From Sceloporus undulatus (Eukaryota > Chordata > Lepidosauria > Squamata > Phrynosomatidae), in NCBI RefSeq assembly GCF_019175285.1, contig NC_056530.1, forward strand, positions 4,930,795 to 4,994,794: a DNA stretch of 64,000 nt. Reading direction: 5' to 3'. Position numbers and translations under genes: made by a program. Below, one piece after another: positions 1 to 11,729 of the stretch; within the stretch, counting starts at the first letter, position 1; every line of letters starts with the position of its first letter. The notes below the pieces were generated by a model. It saw only the letters and a program-made list of their open reading frames with translations, did no database searches and was not told where the DNA came from.

Positions 1-466
1 TGTTTGTAAAGGATTTACATTGAGAAAATCAGATAATCAATTCTGTGTCAACTGACTCTGGAAATTTGGATATTAAACTACACACTACTGTATGCTTTCT
101 TTCTCTCTCTCATTGTCTATGGTTGGCTCTGTGTTAGTGAGTTATGCATTCATAAGTCTCACATCTGTCAAGCCTCAGGAGGGATGGCTGCTATTTTGTC
201 TTATCACAGGGAAGGAGATGGCAAAAGAATATGATTCTGGCCATGAAGAAACAATTACTCTGAGCTCCATTTTGAGAGCACACCTTCAAAACTCTGCCTG
301 CCCCTGACTGGCTTGAGACCAGTTGCTTTTCTATGGGCTGAATCACCCCTCCCTCACCAATAAATGACAGCAGCAAGGACACTTCCCAGGGCTTGACAGC
401 AGCTTGACAGCAGCCAAAACAAACTCACACACACAGAGATACACACACTTTGGGCAGATGGGATAA

Positions 467-610
467 TAGAACCATAGAATCATAGAGTTGGAAGAAACCT
501 CAAGGGCAATCCAGTCCAACCACATTGCCATGTGAGAAGGCATAATCATAGTACTTCTAAAAGATGTCCATCCAGCCTCTGTTTAAAAACCTCCAAAGAA
601 GATGAACACA
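467..610 (-). mobile_element. CR1 LINE, 3' end fragment
   Basis: Read on the minus strand, this ends in the short ATTCTATG-type repeat typical of CR1 3' ends. It carries the usual 3' block that on the plus strand reads as a tract around AGTTGGAAGAAACC followed by CCAGTCCAACC. The same block occurs in the longer CR1 copies near 27.6, 44.3 and 61.6 kb. It is a strongly 5'-truncated copy of about 140 bp with no coding part. Confidence 0.85.
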
Positions 611-674
611 TACACTGGGACATGTTTTGGGACTCTCCTGACAGACCTTTTGTGGAGATTGCTGTCATTTCCTT

Positions 675-852
675 TGTTGTTATTGTTGTTGTTGTCATTG
701 TTGTTAGCTGCCTTTGAGTCAATCCCAACTCATGGTGACCCTGTGAATGAGACGTCTCAAGTCCCTCTGTACCTCCCTACTCAGATCCTGCAAGCAAAGG
801 CCCATGATCTCCCTGAGTCTATCCATTTGGCAAGTAATCTTCCTCTACTGCA
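675..852 (-). mobile_element. RTE/BovB-like LINE fragment, left piece
   Basis: A TTG-rich run is followed by a block with the words ACTCATGGTGACCCT and GTCTATCCATTTGGCAAG. This matches the block at 18.5 kb, where it continues into recognisable RTE sequence. The family resembles squamate BovB, read on the minus strand. The block breaks off where a CR1 begins and resumes after it, so the two pieces are one older element split by the CR1. Confidence 0.6.
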
Positions 853-1541
853 CTTAGGCCAGAAGAATTAAATGCACAGATATAGGATGGGAGACACCTG
901 ACTTAAGAAGACAACATGTGAAAGGGATAGGAGTCCACGTTGAACATGAGTCAACAGTGCAATGCGGCAGCTAACAAGGCCAATGCGATTTTAGGCTGCA
1001 TCAATAGAAGTATAGTGTCTAGATCAAGGGAAGTATTACCACTATATTCTGCTCTGGTCATGCCCCACCTGGAATATTGTGTCCAGTTCTGGGCACCACA
1101 ATTCAAAAAGGACATTGAGAAACTGGAGCGTGTCCAAAGGAGGGCGACTAAAATGGTGAAAGGTCTGGAAACCATGTCCTATGAGGAACGACTTAGGGAG
1201 CTGGGGATGCTTAGCCTGGAGAAAAGAAGGTTGAGGTGATATGATAGCCCTGTTTAAATATTTGAAGGGATGTCATATTGAGGAGGGAGCAAGCTTGTTT
1301 TCTGCTGCTCCAGAGAACATGACCAGGAACAATGGATCCAAGCTGCAGGAAAAGAGATTCCACCTCAACAATAGGAGGAACTTCCTGACAGTAAGGGAGT
1401 CTCCCTCCTTGGAGGTTTTCAAAAGGATCCTGGATGGTCATCTGTCGGGGATGCTTTGATCTGGATTTGCTGCATGGCAGGGGGTTGGACTGGATGGCCC
1501 TTGCAGTCTCTTCCAACTCTATGATTCTATGATTCTATGAT
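853..1541 (+). mobile_element. CR1 LINE 3' part, inserted in RTE
   Basis: The reading frame at 940-1239 gives the CR1 reverse transcriptase C-terminus, with stretches such as [20 protein letters not shown] and [20 protein letters not shown]. After a stop, the 3' untranslated block runs into tandem ATTCTATG units at 1519-1540, the diagnostic CR1 terminus. The 5' end is truncated near the LHLGQKN motif, which is degenerate here. It sits inside an RTE-like fragment that resumes at 1542. Confidence 0.92.
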
Positions 1542-1590
1542 TGTCTTTTCTAATGAGTCGTGCCTTCTCATGATGTGGCAAAAATGCTGT
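1542..1590 (-). mobile_element. RTE/BovB-like LINE fragment, right piece
   Basis: The words TTGTCTTTTCTAATGAGTC and CTTCTCATGATGTGGC continue the RTE-like block that stops at 852. In the related copy at 18.5 kb the corresponding blocks lie next to each other. This supports one element split by the CR1. Confidence 0.5.
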
Positions 1591-2634
1591 GTTTTTCCTT
1601 CTTTGTTGTGAGAGATAAAACTGTCTTTGCTCTGCTGCGTAATCACCTATGGCAGATGAAAAGGTCACTGGAGAACCTACATGTTGTCGTGTAAATCATG
1701 AAGCAGATGTCACTTTTCACTGGATTCATGATGGCTGTACTTGTACTTGGTAGCAGAATGTGACTTTATATGGTGAGCTGGGCCAAAAGCAGCAAGAAGA
1801 CACTACAAGTCACACTGTGACATGCTCACTTACAGCTTCCGTGTGCACTATGCCTAGAATAATTTATTCTGGCATCTCTGAAAAGCCTGGGAAAAAAAGC
1901 CTACCCAGGTCATCCTCTCACTTGTTGCCAATGGATCCTCCTCAGCATTGATAATGACATGTGTGTCAATGGCCATTCTAGGACTCCATATTGTGCCACA
2001 CAGGTGGAGAAAAAGCCACATTTCCATGGGGATGATCTGTAGGAAACTTCATGATATTATGGTTGGGTTGAACTGACAGGGGGGTGCAACCATCAGGTGT
2101 TGATAGGGCCCCTCTTTGTAACAGAGTTTGGGAAAGTATAATTTTCATACTACAGCTGCAAGAATTCACCAGCCAAAGTAATAATTGGGGCACTGTGAGT
2201 TTTTGTCCAAAAGGTACCTTTAAAAAATTCTGCATAATCCTTGGTTTGGGCAGAGAAAGAAAATGATCTGGCCCTCTTTGTGTTGTTTAATTGCACCTCC
2301 CAGCACTATTGGATATTCTGGCAAAGGCTGATGGGAATGTCATCATAAACCCATCCTTTTTTACTGTGGAGAAAATAATTTTAACGTCTGAAGGAACCCC
2401 TGCTTAAAAAGTTATTATACCTACAGCGCAACACTTTTTTATTTTTTCAGTTATGATTTTTGGGGAGCCTTTTAGTGACCTCTCCTGGAATCCTAAAGTT
2501 CTAGGGAACCCTGGTTGAGAAACCCTGGTATAGACAAATAATAGAGTCACAGATAGATAAATCTGTCAGTTTCACTCTTGACCCCCTTGCCAATTGGAAA
2601 CCATTCAACCAAAATTCTCCAAATTTTGTCCTAA
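1591..2634. other. No recognisable feature
   Basis: About 1 kb without a supported gene. Short open frames here lack splice context or family likeness. I see no clear repeat boundary; the stretch is probably unique or very old repeat sequence. Confidence 0.4.
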
Positions 2635-2752
2635 TGGTAGCCTCTTCTGCTGACTGCTGGCTATGCATCAGACAATTAAATATTATGGTACATCCATTTC
2701 TTTAAGAGTGCTCCATAGTTTTTCATGATCAACACAATCGAAGGGGTAGAGA
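2635..2752 (-). mobile_element. RTE/BovB-like reverse transcriptase scrap
   Basis: The minus-strand frame contains FDCVDHEKLWSTLKEMDVP. This is the conserved block around the first catalytic aspartate of RTE/BovB reverse transcriptases (FDCVDHxKLW, then LKEMGIP). Homology stops abruptly on both sides, so only about 100 bp of the LINE survives. It is separate from the RTE pieces at 0.7 and 18.5 kb but probably of the same family. Confidence 0.65.
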
Positions 2753-3124
2753 GATGAGCTGTGTCCACTACGACCACGTGCAGAGTTGATCCTCACAGGC
2801 AGGACACCACAAGAAGGCTCTTGGAGAGATGTCTGCAGAGGCTTCAGGCAATGAAGGAAAAATTCCTCCCACACAGGCTTCAGCCTTGAGCTCCTGGCTT
2901 GAAGAAATCAACACTGCTGGATTGCAAGGCTCTCACTCAAACAAGAGGGCTTCAATCACTTGTTGCAAGCTATGTAAAAGAATGCAGCCATCTTGAATAC
3001 TCACAGTCTATATACATGAAATGATGTACATGTAAATGCAATTGGGGTATGCTTATGATATTGTAATGAAAAGGTATGTAATGAAAAGGTATAATTTTAG
3101 TGTTGCTAGTTGTTTATGTCACAA

Positions 3125-3275
3125 CAGTTGGCATTATATTTATTTATTTATTTTGTATTTTATATATTGTGTAATTTTATTCGATGTTATGTATATTTGA
3201 TGTTACTGTGAACCACTTTGATTGCTGCGGAAAAGCGGTATATAAATAAAGTTTTTATTTATTATATTCAGTGAT
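3125..3275 (+). mobile_element. LINE 3' tail (L2-like)
   Basis: The segment ends with GTGAACCACTTTGATTGC, then a short stem and AAAGCGGTATATAAATAAAG. This is the hairpin-plus-tail layout of lizard L2 3' ends, and no coding part remains. Related tails occur near 5.6, 15.2, 16.7, 35.2 and 53.5 kb. Confidence 0.65.
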
Positions 3276-3439
3276 ATACGGAATTACGGTTTATGAGTAA
3301 CATTAGCACAAAAAACATTACTAAGGATTCTGAGGTTGAGACCATGAGTTACCAGTGACGTCAACCCTAGTGACGCCACTGGTTGGTGTTAACAGGTCTG
3401 GAGAAATCCCTGAGATTTCATAGTCCAAACCTGAGAACA

Positions 3440-4490
3440 TGGGCTAGATCCTATTTGAAGGCTGATTCCATGGCGTTGCAGGCAACAAAGATTTTTTCTC
3501 TCTGTCAGCATTGAATCTTCAGAGAGCCATCCATCACGGCTGTTCCAAGTGGTCAGAGGTCTATTACACACATGTCCTCAAGCAGAAAATGCAGACCACT
3601 CAACAGCCCACTGTGAAGAATTTGCAGAGTAGTTTGCAAATTAAGTCACTCAGATCCACTCTGACATGGATCTTCTGGTTGATACTGTGCCAATGGATGA
3701 AACTTTGGTGACTGATTGGTAATGGATACTTTTCAATTTGTGCAACCTGATGATGCGGATAGGCTCCTTGGAGAGGTGAGAGCCAGCACATATGTGTCTC
3801 AGACCCTTGTCTTTTATGATTTATCAAACAGGCCAGAGGGAAACTGGCTGAGTGGGGCAGTTGTGAGGCTGTTATTGGAAAAGCCATCCCTGAATCCCAC
3901 TATAATGGATAATTATTGGCCAGTGTCCCAACCTATAATTTTTGAGCAAGGTACTAGAATGTGTGGTTTCAGCCCTGGCTATGGAATACAGACAGCTTTG
4001 GTCACCTTGGTGGATGACCTCCGCAGGGAACTGGACAGGGGGAGTGCGTCCCTATTAGTTCTGCTGGACCTCCATTGACCATGGTATCCTACTGCACCAC
4101 CATTGACCATGGTATCATATTGTGCCACCACACTAGGATGGGACTTGGGGATACTGTTTTTACAGTGGCTCTGTTCCTTTCTGAAGGGGCAAACCCAGAA
4201 GGTAGTGTGGGGGACTTCTGCTTCTGCTATGGGGTCCCTCAAGGTTCTGTTTTATCCCCTATGCTACTCAACATATACATACACTAGGAGAGGTCCTGGA
4301 GTTTGGGGGTACCGTGCTATCAATATATGGATGACACCCAACTCTTCTACTCTTTCCCAGCCCATGAGGGCAAACAAATTGAAACTTAATCCAGGGAAGA
4401 CAGAGGTGCTCATCAACAATCAGACGGCAGATCAGCAAATAGGGATTCAGCCTATGAAAATGTGGTTACATTTCCCCTGAAGACAGTTTT
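3440..4490 (+). mobile_element. L2 LINE, worn internal fragment
   Basis: Across shifting frames the plus strand resembles L2 ORF2. The segment AVVRLLLEKPSLNPTIMDNY corresponds to the AAVRPLLKKPSLDP block of other copies. LDRGSASLLVLLDLH corresponds to the first catalytic region. GVPQGSVLSPMLLNIYIH is the diagnostic L2 RT motif, and LNPGKTEVL follows near 4.39 kb. Many frameshifts and stops show it is long dead. A short local duplication (GACCATGGTATC, 4078 and 4107) interrupts the RT. The minus-strand copy at 38-39.6 kb is a better-preserved relative. Confidence 0.85.
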
Positions 4491-4599
4491 GCAGTCAGAT
4501 TCATCTTCCAGAAAATGCAAGTTAAAGCCACTTTTACCTGGCTGTCTTATTCTGCCCCATAGTTTGTCATGAAAGAGTTTACTTCTACAGTGTAAATGC

Positions 4600-4702
4600 A
4601 CGCGTGGTGGAGGAGGAGGAGGGCAGTGCAGTCAAGCGGCCCAGGAGGAGGAGGAGGTGGAGGAGGAGGAGGTGGCGACAGCAGTGGCGGCGGCGGCAGG
4701 AC
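4600..4702. repeat. (GGA)n/(GGC)n-rich simple repeat
   Basis: A purine-rich run of GGA, GGT and GGC triplets, about 100 bp long. It opens glycine-rich frames on the plus strand and proline-rich frames on the minus strand. Those frames come from the simple repeat and are not genes. Confidence 0.85.
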
Positions 4703-4721
4703 CAGGCCAACCCCTGTTCTA

Positions 4722-4997
4722 AAGGATAAAGCAAAAGAAAACGGTGCCAAAGAACTAAAAAAAATTCAGCAGGCACTATTCTTGTGTTCACACTAAAGGC
4801 TGGATGGATGAGAAAGTAAAGGTAGATCAGTGCTTCCAGGACAAATTACACTCTTGCCTTTCACCAGGAGATAATCTCTTTTTTAAAAATAAGAGTTAAA
4901 GTACAGCACTTGTATTGACCCATGGATAAGTTGATTCTGTTTTTTGGAGGGGGTCAATTTTTAGACTAAAATTTCTAGACTTATACATGAGTATATA
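4722..4997 (+). mobile_element. Short non-autonomous element, copy 1 (right part)
   Basis: This shares a core with 43270-43556, including AAAGGCTGGATGGATGAGA and GCTTCCAG followed by ACTCTTGCC. It ends in GACTTATACATGAGTATATA. The reverse complement of that end matches the left end of the 43.27-kb copy at about 18 of 20 positions. The two copies together suggest a terminal-inverted-repeat DNA element of roughly 0.5 kb. The superfamily is not clear. Confidence 0.6.
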
Positions 4998-5439
4998 CAT
5001 TAATCTACTCACCTTGGCTTTTGGCTACATTCTTCCTCTTGCCTTTGTCCCCCAATGACCATTGTTCAAATGGATGGTGACACCTCATCACCACACCCAC
5101 CAAGCTTTGCATCCCTATGGACATTCTCACACAGAGTCCAGTGTGTGTCCTGGAGCAGTGACATTCAGACAGCCAGGGACCTGAGATGGGTCACTGTGAC
5201 CTGGACAGCCAGGCCAGAAGAGTGGTTTAAATAGCAACCGCGTTCCATCCATTTCCAGGAATGCATGGGAGAACTGCTGTGGCACTAAGGATCACCTCAC
5301 GTCAGGAGTCAGGGTTCAATGGTGGCTGCTCCTAGGAATGGTCCCCCCTGGTCGCTGGGGTGTTGCTGGTAGGGTGCGAGTCAGTTCATTCCTTTCCTCA
5401 CCTCCTTTTCCTTTCCTGCCTTGGCCAAACAGCCCTACT
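4998..5439. other. No recognisable feature
   Basis: About 440 bp with slightly raised GC between two repeats. No coding, RNA or repeat signature was recognised. Confidence 0.35.
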
Positions 5440-5690
5440 CTGCCCATAGTTGTCCTGTGCCATCTGCCTGTTTTTAACTTTTTAAACTAACTATTATAAT
5501 TATTTTAATGAGATAATTGGTAATTGATTATTATTTTTATGTTGGTGGAGGTTTAAGGGATTATATAATTGGTGATTATGTTTTGTTATGTACCTTTATT
5601 TCTTTTACAGTAACCTGCCTCGATCTGCAGGGAGAGGTGGACTATAATTAAATACTATTATTATTATTATTATTATTATTATTCTGCAGG
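5440..5690 (+). mobile_element. LINE 3' tail (L2-like) with (ATT)n end
   Basis: The piece ends TAACCTGCCTCGATCTGCAG, then a short stem, GGTGGACTATAATTAAATA and a run of about ten ATT units. This is the tail layout of L2-type LINEs in this window. Only the 3' untranslated part is present. Confidence 0.6.
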
Positions 5691-6744
5691 GAGGAACACA
5701 CAGCCTTCCAAGTCCCACCAACAACTCAAACTCCAGGTGACGCTCCTCTGTCACTCACCTCAATGAAAGGAAGGACATGGAAAGATGACCAGGGCTGCAG
5801 ACTGAGAGCTGAACAGACTGCCCTTTACAGCACTGGATTGGGGCCTTGGCAACTACATGTCGCAGCCCTGATCTGGCCTTTCTGCACCATGGAAAGGGCG
5901 CCATAGTAGCCAATGCCATGGCTTTTCGGCACTCCTTTGGCGCTGTGTCATCTGGACTGTCACAAATTGTGGAAAAATAAGAAACGGGAAGCATAAGTGT
6001 ATTTTACCTAAAGAGAAGTGCACATTTTGGCCAACTGTCTTCCATAATGAGGATGGAACAAATTCCTTTTGTTTGCTAATGCATTACAGCTTTGAGGGGC
6101 AGGAAGGACAAATGGCTAAAGGCTTTCTTTGGGAGGCAACATCACAGTGGGTAAGAAGAACCGAGTTGCCAGGGAAACCATTCAACCAGAAGAGCTGTTC
6201 CGCTGAGCCTGGAAATGCGGGGGAGAAGAAAACCTCAGCTTCAGGAGAAGATAATGGCAAAGCACTTAAGCAAATTGCATAGCAGGGACAGAGATGGCCA
6301 TCTCTGGACAGCTAACACAATCCTCTCCGTGTCTCAAAGAGTAATTCCATTTCTTGCTGACAGAACACCAGAATAAATAATACCGCTAAAGCAACAGTCC
6401 TTAATTTCTGTTTGTCCATCTTCCTTCTGCCATCATTGATTCCAAATTTTGCTGGAAATATAATGGGAGAAGAGATGGAACGAAAACAAAAAAAAAGAAC
6501 ACGATGAACCCTGCTAGATCATACCAGGGGCACCGCAGATACATCACCAGATTCGTTGAGAGGGACAGTTTTCGTAGTGGGAATGACCCCAGAGATGGAA
6601 TGCAGATGCCTGCAACTGTTTTTGTCTGCCCTGAGCCCCACTGCCAGCAACTTTCAGTAGTGCCTTCTTTTCCAGTTAAACTATGTTACTGAACAGTGCA
6701 ATTCTCCTCTGAAACAAGGTGCATGTGTCCTAGGCATGTTTATA
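5691..6744. other. No supported feature
   Basis: About 1 kb. The open frames at 5755-5994 and 6073-6282 have no recognisable domain or splice context. I see no clear repeat ends, though the GC-richer stretch near 5.75-5.96 kb may be a worn MITE. Confidence 0.35.
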
Positions 6745-6746
6745 TA

Positions 6747-6985
6747 CAGTGGTACCCCGGGATACGAATTGATCGCGTTACGAAATTTCCGGGATATGAA
6801 AAAGTTAGATTGGAAAAAACTGTTCCGGGATACGAAGGTTTTTTCGGGTTACGAAATTTTTTTCGGCGCGAAATTTAAACGCGCGGCTTTCCAGCGCTAA
6901 CGGAAAGCCTTTTCAGGTTGCGAAATGCATTGGGTTACGAACGGGGCGGCGGAACAAATTAATTTCGTAACCCGAGGTAGCACTG
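6747..6985 (+). mobile_element. pogo/Tigger-like MITE, complete
   Basis: The 239-bp element is bounded by TA dinucleotides (6745-6746 and 6986-6987). Its ends are inverted: CAGTGGTACCCCGGGATACG on the left and CGTAACCCGAGGTAGCACTG on the right. The interior is CpG-rich and repeats short GGGATACGAA or GGGTTACGAA words. TA target duplications and CAGT ends are typical of Tc1/mariner-pogo MITEs. Half of a related copy lies at 8100-8232. Confidence 0.88.
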
Positions 6986-7157
6986 TAGTGGGGGAAAAAA
7001 ATCGAGATTTTCTGTGAAACTGGAAATGGGGAAGTCTGATGACTTATAGCAATACATGAGTGGAGGGTGTTCAGTGTGCCCCTCTAAACCTGTTGTCCAT
7101 TCCAGTTGACCACTGATGACCAACAGTTTCTGTTGACCACTCCAGTTTAAAGGGCCA

Positions 7158-7240
7158 TCACATGTATTGTTTATTTATTTATTTACTGTATTTATACCCT
7201 GCTCTTCAGCCCTAAGGGCGCTCAGAGGGGCTTACATAAT
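7158..7240 (-). mobile_element. LINE 3' tail (minus)
   Basis: TTTATTTATTTACTGTATTT then ATACCCTGCTCTTCAGCCC and GGGCGCTCAGAGGGGCTTAC read, on the minus strand, as a tail hairpin followed by a TAAA-rich end. Only the tail remains. Confidence 0.55.
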
Positions 7241-7261
7241 GTTTTCATGACATGCTTATTT

Positions 7262-7800
7262 TGACAGATGCACGAAAAATAACAATGTTATAATTTTCAT
7301 AAGTCTGTTACTATAGTTATATATATGTTCTTTTCAAATTTGCCAGAAAAATGTGTACTTTGTCTATTTCTAAAGTCTCACATTCAGATCTCCTTTGAGA
7401 TAACTGTTCAAATACTCTCATTTCCTGTCCTTTTATGTATTTTTGAAAATGCCTTGATTCTTTTCTGCAGTTCATCCATTAATTTATTTTTATCCTTTCT
7501 CCACCTTGAGGTCTCCATTGTAAAAAATTCCCCTAACTACTGCCTTCATAGTATTCCACATAAATTCTGGACTGCTATCTTTTCTGTTGTTCCACTTGAG
7601 GGGGGAGGGAAGAGTTTATTGTCATATTTTTCACTCTCTGCTTATACAAAAGCAGTGCGCTGTTTAACCCCCATACTCTCTTTTTGTCCCCTTTTATTTC
7701 AGATCTGCAGCTTGGTTAAGGAGTGATCAGGAAATAAATTTTTGGCCAAAGGATGCCTCTCTGACATTTTTGTAGTAATGTTCTCTGATATTACTACAAA
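7262..7800 (-). mobile_element. L1 ORF2 fragment
   Basis: The minus-strand reading resembles the linker between the endonuclease and reverse transcriptase of L1 ORF2, with words such as FMWNTMKAVVRG. It aligns in content with the minus L1 at 28.7-29.15 kb (IWEACKDIFRG). It lies just outside the poly(A) end of the L1 at 7829, so it is a separate, older fragment. Confidence 0.6.
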
Positions 7801-8099
7801 AGTATCAATCAATATATAGATATATAGGGTTTTTTAATTTTTAATTTTTATTGATAAAAGACACATACATAGTCATAATAACATAACACAACAAATACAA
7901 CATCCACCATCACATCATACTACAAATAATTCATAATCACTAACAACATCTAACAAAACCAATAATGAGTTTTTGTAGTTGTTCTATAGATTTCATTCTA
8001 TATGCTTTCTTATCCATCATTAGTCAATCTTTGTATTTCAACCAGGGCGCTTTCTCTTTTCTAGTTCTGTATAGAAATGCCTCCTGTGCTGATGTCCAT

Positions 8100-8232
8100 C
8101 CATTTAAACAGCGCCGGCGTTTTTTCGTAACCCGAAAAAACGTTCGTAACCCGAAACAATAAATCCCTATGGGATTTTTTCGTATCCCGAAAAATTCGTA
8201 AGCTGGGTAATTCGTATCCCGAGGTACCACTG
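8100..8232 (-). mobile_element. pogo/Tigger-like MITE, half copy inside L1
   Basis: The right end reads GGTACCACTG followed by TA, the inverted equivalent of the end of the 6747-6985 element. The interior repeats GTAACCCGAAA and GTATCCCGAAA. The other end is missing. L1 ORF2 sequence flanks both sides but does not rejoin perfectly, so a deletion probably accompanied the loss. Confidence 0.75.
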
Positions 8233-9841
8233 TATTACCTTCCAAACACAGTAAACGATCATTGTCTAGTTTTACCCATTTGTCTAACCATAATAAACAA
8301 GATGCCTGAAAGTAAAGTTTTAGGTTGGCAGGGTCCATCCTTCTTTTCTCATCTGTTATTACCTTCTATTTGATCCTAGCTCTTTTGCCTTGCCATATAA
8401 ATTTTGATAGTTCTTTTTGCCATTTTTCTAAGTATTTTTCTCTGGAAATTATAGGTAGATTCTGGAATAGAAACAAGATTCTAGGCAAAATATTCATCTT
8501 GATAACAGAGGCTCTTCCCATTAATGATAACTGTAAGCTAGACCATCTTCTCTAAATCATGTTTAACTTCTTTCCATAGCTTTTTGTAATTATTTGTAAA
8601 TATTCCTTTTCGTTATTATTACTCCTATATATTTTACTTTACTTTCTATTTTGAATCCTATTTTCAATTGTATTTCTCTTTCTTCTGATGCATTCATATT
8701 CTTCAAACTGACCAATGTTTTTTCTTGATTTATCATAAAACCTGAATGTTTACCAAAATCTGTTATCTCAGAAATTAAATGATCCAGGCTTCTTTGTGGA
8801 TCTTCTACATAACAGATTAACTAATCGGCAAAAGTTTAATTTCCACTGATGATCTTTTATTTTGACACCTTTTATATTTGGATTTAGTCTTATCCTGTTA
8901 TTCAAGATTTCTAAAATTAATATATAGGAGTGGTGATGATGGGCACCCCTGCCTGGTGCCTTTCTCTATACATATTGACTCCAATCTTTCTTGGTTCACT
9001 ATAAGTTGTGCCTTTTGTTCTCTATAGATAGCCTTTATCCAAGATAGAAATCTATCTCCCATGTTCATCTTTTCTATAGTTTTCAAAAGAAAGAACCTAT
9101 TAACTTTGTCAAATGCCTTCTCTGTGTCCACCATGACTATTGTCATTTCCCCCCCCAATATGATGTTCATAGTATTCTATTATATTAATCGCAGTTCTAA
9201 TATTGTTCTTTATTTGGCGGTTCGGCAGAAAGCCATTCTGGTCTTCATGGATAATGTGTACTAGAATCTATTTTTAGTTGTTCAGCCATAATTGTTGCAA
9301 ATATCTTATAATCCACGTTTATCAAAGAAATAGGTCTGTAATTTTTGGCTTCCCATCTATCTCTTCCCTCTTTATGGATCAGTGTGATAAACGCGTGCTT
9401 CAAAGAATCTGGAATCCCTTCTTTTTGTATATCATTTAAAGTCTCTTTTAATGGACTCATTAGAACCTGTTTTTTTTATAATATGTGGCTGACAGACAGT
9501 CTGGTCCTGGTGTTTTCCCTAGTTTCAGTTTCTTTATTGCTTCTGAGATTTCTTTATCTGTGACATTCTGGTTCAACATTTCTTTCTGAGTTGGATTCAG
9601 TGTAGCTAAATTTTGGTTTTCTAGATAGCTCATAATGTTCTCTTTGTCACATTTTTATTCATATAGAGATTTTGAAAATATTCTTTAAATGCCTTCTTAA
9701 TTTGTTCCTGGTCTGAAACCATCTTATCGTATTTCAATTCTGTGATTAATTTTTTCTCCTTATTCCTCCTTAATGTATTGGCTAATAATTTCCCAGCTTT
9801 ATCTCCGAATTCAAATTGTTTTTGTTTAATAATTTTCATCT

Positions 9842-10072
9842 TAATAATAATAATTTGTTTTATTTATATACCGCTATTCCAAAGATCATAGCGGTGAATA
9901 GCAAGTAAGCTAATTAGCAAGTAAGCTAATTTGCCCCCAACAGTCTGGGTACTCATTTTAGCGACCTCGGAAGGATGCAAGCCTGAGTCGAGCTTGGGCC
10001 CTTTTTGCTGGTCTTGAACTCACAACCTTGCGGTTTTGAGTGAATGGCTGCAGTACAGGCATTTAACCACTC
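9842..10072 (-). mobile_element. tRNA-derived SINE inside L1
   Basis: Read on the minus strand, GTGGTTAAATGCCTGTACTG is the A-box region and GGTTGTGAGTTCAAGACC is the B-box region. These are followed by AACAGTCTGGGTACTCATTT read in reverse and a tail ending in AATAATAATAATTTGTTTTA on the plus strand. Plus-strand relatives lie at 19.87 and 57.92 kb. It interrupts ORF2 of the surrounding L1 and is therefore younger. Confidence 0.88.
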
Positions 10073-10513
10073 CATATCTTCTTTGATATTTCTCAAGGGG
10101 AAGAGATCTTAACGTTGTACATAAAATCCTGATTGATCCTTAAAGATTTCTCTTGAATTATATTTTTTATTTACATATATTGCAACGCCTTTATTTTTTG
10201 CCTTCGTTGCCGAGGCAAAGCATTGACCTAATTTGTGATTTATTAAGTATTTTGTTTCATTTGGTTTAATTTTTGTTTCTTGAATGCATATTATATCTCC
10301 TTTAAGTTTTTCCAATTTATGGAAAAAATTTTGCTTGGAATTTATTCGTTTTCACGTTCCATGAGATTATTTTCATTTTTTCATTTTTTTTATGTGCCAC
10401 CCCTTCCGCCCCTTATAATAATTTTATTCCATCTTTATTTATTGTAAATTCAGTAATATATAATTATTCTTGTCCTTGCTTTCCTTTCCCTTCCCAGGAA
10501 ATGGCCTTGGATG

Positions 10514-10517
<4 letters not shown>

Positions 10518-10563
<46 letters not shown>

Positions 10564-10564
10564 A
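10518..10564. repeat. (CTTT)n microsatellite
   Basis: About eleven perfect CTTT units lie inside the minus-strand L1, in the spacer between ORF1 and ORF2. Confidence 0.97.
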
Positions 10565-10733
10565 TCTTGTCTTCCAATTCAAAGTCTATTAATGACTAAT
10601 TTTCTTTACTTTCGCTTTTCTCAAAAATTTCCAGTTCTAGTTCATCTCGCTTAGTTTTTCTTCTAATTCGGGTCTTTCCTCTAAATTAGGTCTTTCTGCT
10701 ATATCCATTTTTCCTTTGCTGTGGTCTCTTTCT

Positions 10734-11729
10734 TTATTTTTCCTTGCTCTCCATTCTCTTGCTTGGTGATATCTTTCTTTCTTCCTTATCTTTTTGCTGT
10801 GCCAGAATTCTTTCTTCCAACTCTTTTGCTTTGTTCAGATTATCTATTCTGTATCTCTTCTGATTGAAAGTGATTGTTAAACCTTCAATTCGTTCCCATC
10901 TATATTCTAACTTCATATTTCTCAAAAACTGAACAAAGGGTCTATATTTTTGTCTTTCAAATAAAGTTTGTGGTGGTAAATCCTTAAATATTTTAACTTC
11001 AGTATCTTCAATAATCAAATTTTCGTCATAGCTTTTCTGGACGATTTTATCTCTTGTTGTAGCTTTGATGAAACATATCAGAACATCTCTTGGCATTTTC
11101 CTGTTCCTTACAGCCGCTGAATTAACTCAAAATAATTTATCAAGCTCATATTCCATTCTTTCCTCACTTGAGCCTATATAATCTGCTAAAATTGGTATTC
11201 TCCTAGTGTATAAATCTTCCTATGGTTTCTCTATCAATCCTTGAATTTTAATGCATTTATCACTTTGTTTCCATTCATTTGTAAAATCTCGTGTTTGTAA
11301 CTGACATTTTATGTGTAATTTCATTCGAAGTTTTTTCCCCAATATGTTAGTTTTGTCTCTAACTTTTTCAAGCTCTTTCTGGGTTTTTGTTCAGTCATAA
11401 TTTATTTTCTCAACTTTCCCCCCAAAACCTTCCAGTTCTTTCTTTAGATCTTTTCTTATTTCCAGTCTTGTTTCCTTAACTTCCAGTCTTGTTTCTTTAA
11501 TTTCTTCTCTTAATTCTTGATTCAATTCTCATTGCTCTTTTAATTCAAGTCTCAATTCCTTCATTTCCTGTCGTAGCATTCTTATCTCTTCTAGTATTCT
11601 CATATTTGGATCAATTCTTCTCAATGTAGCTTCCGTTGAGCCTCTTCTTTGGACTTGGGTTTGTACCTGACTTGTCCCTTTTTTGCTGCAGCCATTTCTT
11701 CTTCCTCCGTTAAATGGATTATTGTCCAA
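10734..11729 (-). pseudogene. L1 ORF1 protein, broken
   Basis: Translation from 11729 gives a basic N-terminus (MDNNPFNGGRRNGCSKKG). A heptad-rich segment follows (ILEEIRMLRQEMKELRLELK), continuing as repeated ETRLE and KELE words. The frame at 10734-11096 then shows the RNA-binding and C-terminal domain, beginning MPRDVLICFIKATTRDKIVQ with KDLPPQTLFERQKYRPFVQF. This order is that of an L1 nucleic-acid chaperone: N-terminal tail, coiled coil, RRM, then the C-terminal domain. Several stops and a frame change separate the parts, so no intact protein is made. Confidence 0.85.

Noticed and set aside
7325-7726. Plus-strand open frame of 133 codons
   Set aside because: It is the antisense of an L1 ORF2 fragment and has no recognisable domain.
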